Positions 61,060-64,000 of a stretch of DNA of 64,000 bases are shown here, in pieces. This DNA comes from Pedobacter namyangjuensis (GTDB taxonomy: Bacteria; Bacteroidota; Bacteroidia; Sphingobacteriales; Sphingobacteriaceae), in NCBI RefSeq assembly GCF_003313325.1, contig NZ_QMHQ01000003.1:540762-604761 (forward strand), read 5' to 3'. Positions within the stretch are counted from its first letter, which is position 1, and every line of letters starts with the position of its first letter. Under the pieces are notes generated by a model. It was not told where the DNA came from. It was given only the letters and a program-made list of their open reading frames with translations, and made no database searches. The position numbers and the translations under genes are program-made.

Positions 61060-62250
61060 CTATTTTAACTTATCGAGTTTATTCATTACAGAATCAATCG
61101 TAACTAGAAACTTTGGATCATTAGGAGAGGGAAGGTCTCTAAGCAACACGTCTCCCCTATTATTAATTAATATGTATCTTGGTATAGATTCTAAATGCAA
61201 GGTCTCTTTTAAATAAGGTTTAGCGTTGTGCGCAATGCGATAACTATGCTGTAAACCTAGTCGATCGCTTTCACCCTTCCAAGTCTTAATCCTTTCATCA
61301 TAAGACAGAAAAACGTAAACAATGTTTTTAGCCTTGAGTTGCTTTTCAACTGCTAAAGCTTTAGGCATAACCTCTAAACATGACGCACACCAAGTTGCCC
61401 AAAAATCTATCACAATACCGTTTTTATCCTTAAAATTTTCAAAGTTAAAAGGCTTGTCGGCTACACTGTTCGCATCTAAGGTTAATTTGATAGGAAGATC
61501 GGTTCTAATTTTTGCTAAGGCTTTGATGAACTTTTTTGCCTGAGGAGTTTCCCGAAATTTTCCGGAAAGCTGTTTATCTATCTTAATATAAAAATCTTCA
61601 TCGAGCGCTAAATCAGTAGCTTCCGACAGTAAATAAAGAGACAGATAAGAGTTAGGATTTTTTTTGATCACAACTTTGTTAGCATTTGCAAACGATGAAC
61701 TTTGTAGTTGACGATGATAAGAGACAGAATCATCATATTTGCGGTAAAGCAAAGTATCCGAAGTATTAAGAGTTGCTAATATTTTTTCGAAATCATCTGC
61801 AATTTCTCGGTGTTTTCTTGATTTTTTAAAAGATAAAGCATTAAGCTGATAATAAATTTGAGCCAAAGGCGAATTTGTTTCTAGCTGAAAAGTATGATCA
61901 TAAATTTGCATTCTTCCATCTGCCACAAATTTGTAGTTAGCATCATGCTCTACAAAAATTTGGATGTAACGGCGCCACCCACCCGTTAACAAATCAATAT
62001 CTTCGTCTGAACCTAAAAACATGATTTCTACAGCAGTATTGTTTAAAACTTCTGAGGAGAGCAAAAAGGCTCCATTTTCAACCACAGCGCTATCTAAGAC
62101 TTTAAAATTTTGCGCCAGATAAACTTTTACCCCATTTAGGTTTTTAACAGAAGCTGTAATAGTAAATTCCGTACGCTCCGGAGTTCATTTACAGCCAATT
62201 AATAGAGATAAAACGAAGAACAGCGAAAAGATATAATTTCTTTGAGTCAT
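61060..62250 (-). pseudogene. TlpA/thioredoxin-like lipoprotein gene with in-frame TGA
   Basis: The intact ORF (61060-62085) encodes 341 residues with a C-terminal thioredoxin-like domain (FWATWCASCLEV, CxxC pair) and an N-terminal DUF4369-type region. Reading the same frame upstream gives an ATG at 62250, a lipoprotein signal peptide (SLFFVLSLLIGCK), then a TGA at 62187-62185, then TPERTEFTITASVKN... continuing into the ORF. So a single stop codon sits two residues after the lipobox Cys. The gene is probably a recent pseudogene, or the signal peptide is lost if translation restarts at the GTG near 62085. Function of the intact form: periplasmic thiol-disulfide chemistry. Confidence 0.75.
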
Positions 62251-62553
62251 GAGAAGCGCATTTTCGATTATTGAAATTTTCAGTTACCACAATATAGCAA
62301 TTATCACTCAGCAATAGCCCACGCATTTATAAAAGCATCTAACTATAAAAGCAATCTAAACATCCAAATTCAGTGAGGCTTAACCCAGATTTCATCCGCA
62401 ACAAAACATTAATTAATAAAAATTTAACATTATTTAAGTTTTAGGCACAAAATTTGGATGTACTTTTACGACCGTCGAATCGACGTTAATAAGCTTTCAA
62501 ATGGATTTTTGAAATGGCTGAAATAAAAAAAATAAAAATATTTAAAAATTTCC

Positions 62554-62574
62554 TTAGTGTATTTTGTACACTAT
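62554..62574. promoter_or_regulatory. Palindrome site 6 (TTAGTGTA-N5-TACACTAT)
   Basis: TTAGTGTA (62554-62561), spacer TTTTG, TACACTAT (62567-62574): 7 of 8 bases pair in each half. It overlaps the -33 box TTG (62564-62566) of the promoter next to it. Confidence 0.7.
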
Positions 62575-62594
62575 CAAAATTATTTCTATATTTG
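62564..62594 (+). promoter_or_regulatory. Promoter: -33 TTG and -7 TATATTTG
   Basis: TTG (62564-62566) and TATATTTG (62587-62594) are spaced by 20 bases, the ideal for the Bacteroidota housekeeping sigma factor. Transcription would start near 62600. There is no gene on the plus strand until the minus-strand transporter, so this promoter serves the orphan unit. Confidence 0.65.
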
Positions 62595-62599
62595 TATCA

Positions 62600-62740
62600 T
62601 CAAAGGTTGAGAGATTTATCGCGAAGCCTTTAAGAAATAGAAAATACGCCTTTAAGGCATAAAAAAATAACCCGTTCATACAGGTTTATATTTGGTTAGA
62701 AAAAGAGAACAGTCTGGATGGATGTTCTCTTTTCTTTTTT
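62600..62740 (+). ncRNA. Candidate small RNA (about 140 nt)
   Basis: Bounded by a strong promoter (62564-62594) and a Rho-independent terminator (62701-62740), the stretch has no credible ORF. GCCTTTAAG occurs twice (62626-62634 and 62648-62656), and AAAGG (62602-62606) can pair with CCTTT (62627-62631). The promoter overlaps a TTAGTGTA palindrome, so the RNA would be regulated along with glycan uptake and glycolysis genes. It is not recognised as a known family; analogy with sugar-responsive sRNAs of Bacteroides is inference. Confidence 0.55.
62701..62740 (+). terminator. Terminator of the candidate small RNA
   Basis: AAAAGAGAACA (62701-62711) and TGTTCTCTTTT (62723-62733) pair perfectly over 11 bp, with an 11-base loop, and C-TTTTTT follows. 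Confidence 0.85.
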
Positions 62741-62818
62741 CCGGGCCTGCTATCCTTGTTATTCACCGTTTTATGTACGAATTCAGGTTGAGTAGTTATT
62801 TAATCTGTTAATTAGTCA

Positions 62819-63148
62819 TTAATGCGCACTAGACTTTGAGAAAAAATTAATCACAATTACTCCGGCTATAATTAATCCCATGCCTAACATCGCGGGCAAA
62901 TCTATCGACTGTTTAAATACAAATAACGAAACCAAGGCAGTTAGTACGATACCTAAACCCGCCCAGCTAGCGTAAGCAATACCTAGCGGAATACTTCTAA
63001 GCGCAATAGACAGCGCATAAAAACAGATTACAAAAGCAATAAAAGTGAATACGGTTGGCCAGAGTTTAGTAAAACCGTCGGATACTTTAATAAGGCTTGA
63101 GCCTATAACTTCAAATACAATAGCGACAGCTAAATACAGATATTTCAT
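62819..63148 (-). CDS. SMR-family multidrug efflux protein
   Basis: The 109-residue protein has four helices. The first contains the essential Glu (IVFEVIGSSLIK, Glu14), and FYALSIALRSIPLGIAYASWAGLGIVLTAL matches the Qac/EmrE-type SMR core rather than guanidinium-type (no conserved GSTxR-like changes noticed). As a dimer it exports quaternary ammonium or other cationic compounds with proton influx. It is 69 bp downstream of the Crp/Fnr regulator gene, which may control it. Confidence 0.9.
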   Translation of the reverse strand: MKYLYLAVAIVFEVIGSSLIKVSDGFTKLWPTVFTFIAFVICFYALSIALRSIPLGIAYASWAGLGIVLTALVSLFVFKQSIDLPAMLGMGLIIAGVIVINFFSKSSAH

Positions 63149-63217
63149 AATTTTAATGTTTACACCACAAAGCTAAAGCCACCAACAGCTTTATTTTTTG
63201 ATGTACATCAAAATCGG

Positions 63218-63778
63218 CTATCGTTTCCGAATACGGCTTAATGTCTCTTGCGTTATGCCCAAAAAAGAAGCAATATGACCTAGGCTAATTCGCTGTAATA
63301 AATGGGGATATTTTTCAACTAGAACTTGATAGCGTTCCTCTGCGGACTCGGTATGCAAAGAAGTAATCCGTTCTTCTAAAATAATGCAAAGCTCCTCGGC
63401 TATTTTCCTTCCTATTACGTTTAGCTCGGGGTATAAAAGATACAACTGATTTAAGTCATCAACCGAAATGGCATAAACTACCGAGTCTTCTAAAAACTGA
63501 ATATTTTCGAAAGATGGTTGTTGTGCGTATACGGGTAAGATAGAACCAAAAATTTCATTCTCTGCACCAAACCAGGCATTAATTTCTTTTTCATTGCGAT
63601 TAAAATACACACGGATTAGTCCCTTCTCCAAAACAAAATAACTCGCTACCGTCTGACCTGTCTTTAAGAAATGATCGTGTTTCTTTTTGTTGATTTTTTT
63701 ACAACGTTTTTCTATTTCCTTTTCCGCTTCAGACGAAAGAGAGCCGTATTTTTTAAATTTTGCAATTAGTGGATTCAT
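63218..63778 (-). CDS. Crp/Fnr family transcriptional regulator
   Basis: A 186-residue regulator. The N-terminal cyclic-nucleotide-binding-type beta barrel (about 15-115, with YFVLEKGLIRVYFNRNEKEI) is followed by the long dimer helix and a C-terminal HTH (about 163-183, ISLGHIASFLGITQETLSRIRK), with little beyond it. There is no Fnr-type cysteine cluster. Effector is unknown; Bacteroidota have many such proteins without a proven ligand. It is divergent from nothing close; the SMR gene follows on the same strand. Confidence 0.9.
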   Translation of the reverse strand: MNPLIAKFKKYGSLSSEAEKEIEKRCKKINKKKHDHFLKTGQTVASYFVLEKGLIRVYFNRNEKEINAWFGAENEIFGSILPVYAQQPSFENIQFLEDSVVYAISVDDLNQLYLLYPELNVIGRKIAEELCIILEERITSLHTESAEERYQVLVEKYPHLLQRISLGHIASFLGITQETLSRIRKR

Positions 63779-63853
63779 CTTGAAAAAGACTTGTTATATA
63801 AAGCAAGTTGGGACTAATATATTTTGCAAAATTAAGATTTACTCAATTTAAAA

Positions 63854-64000
63854 TTATAAGTCTCTAACCTCTACACAAGAAGATGAAACCACTTTTAAAC
63901 AATTGCCAAATTTTTTCCAAGTTCTCATATACCTAAATCTTCCCTTCACTTCATCCCTTACCATACTCCACGACATTTTTACGTAAACCGAAACAGTAGC
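63854..64000 (-). CDS. 3' end of an NTF2/SnoaL-like protein (partial)
   Basis: Reading minus strand from the window edge gives 48 residues ending at a TAA (63856-63854): a beta-strand-rich part SVYVKMSWSMVRDEVKGRFRYMRTWKKFG then KVVSSSCVEV. The GRFRYMRTWKK...KVVSSS pattern resembles the last strands of the NTF2-like DUF4440 fold (RYTxVWxKxDGxWxVVxxx). The rest lies outside the window. Family assignment rests on this short pattern only. Confidence 0.5.
   Translation of the reverse strand, partial: ATVSVYVKMSWSMVRDEVKGRFRYMRTWKKFGNCLKVVSSSCVEVRDL

Larger units (their letters stand above)
62251..62818. other. 568-bp gap with operator, promoter and orphan transcript
   Basis: It contains palindrome site 6, a near-ideal Bacteroidota promoter, a putative non-coding RNA and a terminator (separate entries). 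The stretch 62251-62540 is AT-rich with no recognisable element. Confidence 0.6.

Noticed and set aside
62687..62694. Second TATATTTG within the candidate sRNA
   Set aside because: No -33 TTG at the correct distance and it would start just before the terminator.

Overview
The window looks like a chromosomal segment of a Bacteroidota bacterium, most likely Sphingobacteriaceae and Pedobacter-like (inference). The DNA is AT-rich. Several start codons sit a few bases after a TAnnTTTG -7 box. The gene content includes SusC/SusD, Gld gliding proteins, a T9SS type A sorting domain, many small outer-membrane beta-barrels, and DUF2339/DUF3999, DUF695 and DUF4268 proteins. No rRNA, tRNA, CRISPR array, transposase or phage module was seen.

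Layout. 1-10.5 kb: a glycosyltransferase, an HscA-like Hsp70, a three-copy tandem repeat of about 220 bp, a DUF2339/DUF3999 membrane pair, a DUF695 protein and a zinc-dependent phospholipase C/S1-P1-like protein. 10.7-19.2 kb (minus strand): DedA, dnaN, gldG, gldF, three small beta-barrels, a GldA-like ATPase and a glycerophosphodiesterase. 19.5-25.5 kb: glycyl-tRNA synthetase, a TIMP/NTR-like secreted protein, ArsC/Spx-like protein, an NlpC/P60 hydrolase, a Ca2+/H+ antiporter and GtrA. 25.9-35.4 kb: a Phe/Tyr degradation neighbourhood (aromatic amino acid hydroxylase, fumarylacetoacetase-family hydrolase, homogentisate dioxygenase, 4-HPP dioxygenase) interleaved with an SDR, a second NlpC/P60, a flavin reductase-like protein and rpiA. 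35.5-46 kb: BrkB, a beta-barrel, a 7TM histidine kinase, a TPR protein, ribE, a biotin carboxylase, threonine aldolase and a secreted esterase. 46-61 kb: a LacI regulator, a SusC/SusD/DUF5004/SusE-type uptake locus, a BadF-family sugar kinase, a T9SS-tagged mini-protein, a NUDIX-wHTH regulator and a pfkA - BadF-like - gapA operon. 61-64 kb: a nonsense-interrupted TlpA-like lipoprotein gene, an orphan promoter-terminator unit (candidate small RNA), an SMR transporter, a Crp/Fnr regulator and the 3' end of an NTF2-like gene.

The most interesting signal is a repeated palindrome, TTAGTGTA-N5-TACACTAA. It occurs upstream of the SusC/D operon, the BadF kinase, the T9SS mini-protein and the pfkA-gapA operon, and in front of the orphan transcript near 62.6 kb. 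The divergently placed NUDIX-wHTH protein, whose Nudix box is degenerate, is the best candidate regulator. The SusC promoter region also carries a perfect LacI-type palindrome next to the LacI gene, so glycan uptake and lower glycolysis appear to be wired together here, with a probable regulatory RNA in the same regulon. Other notable items are a structured interspersed element in four copies, two genes broken by single in-frame stop codons, a 27-residue double-glycine leader peptide with almost no core, and a BadF paralogue with a degraded phosphate-binding motif.
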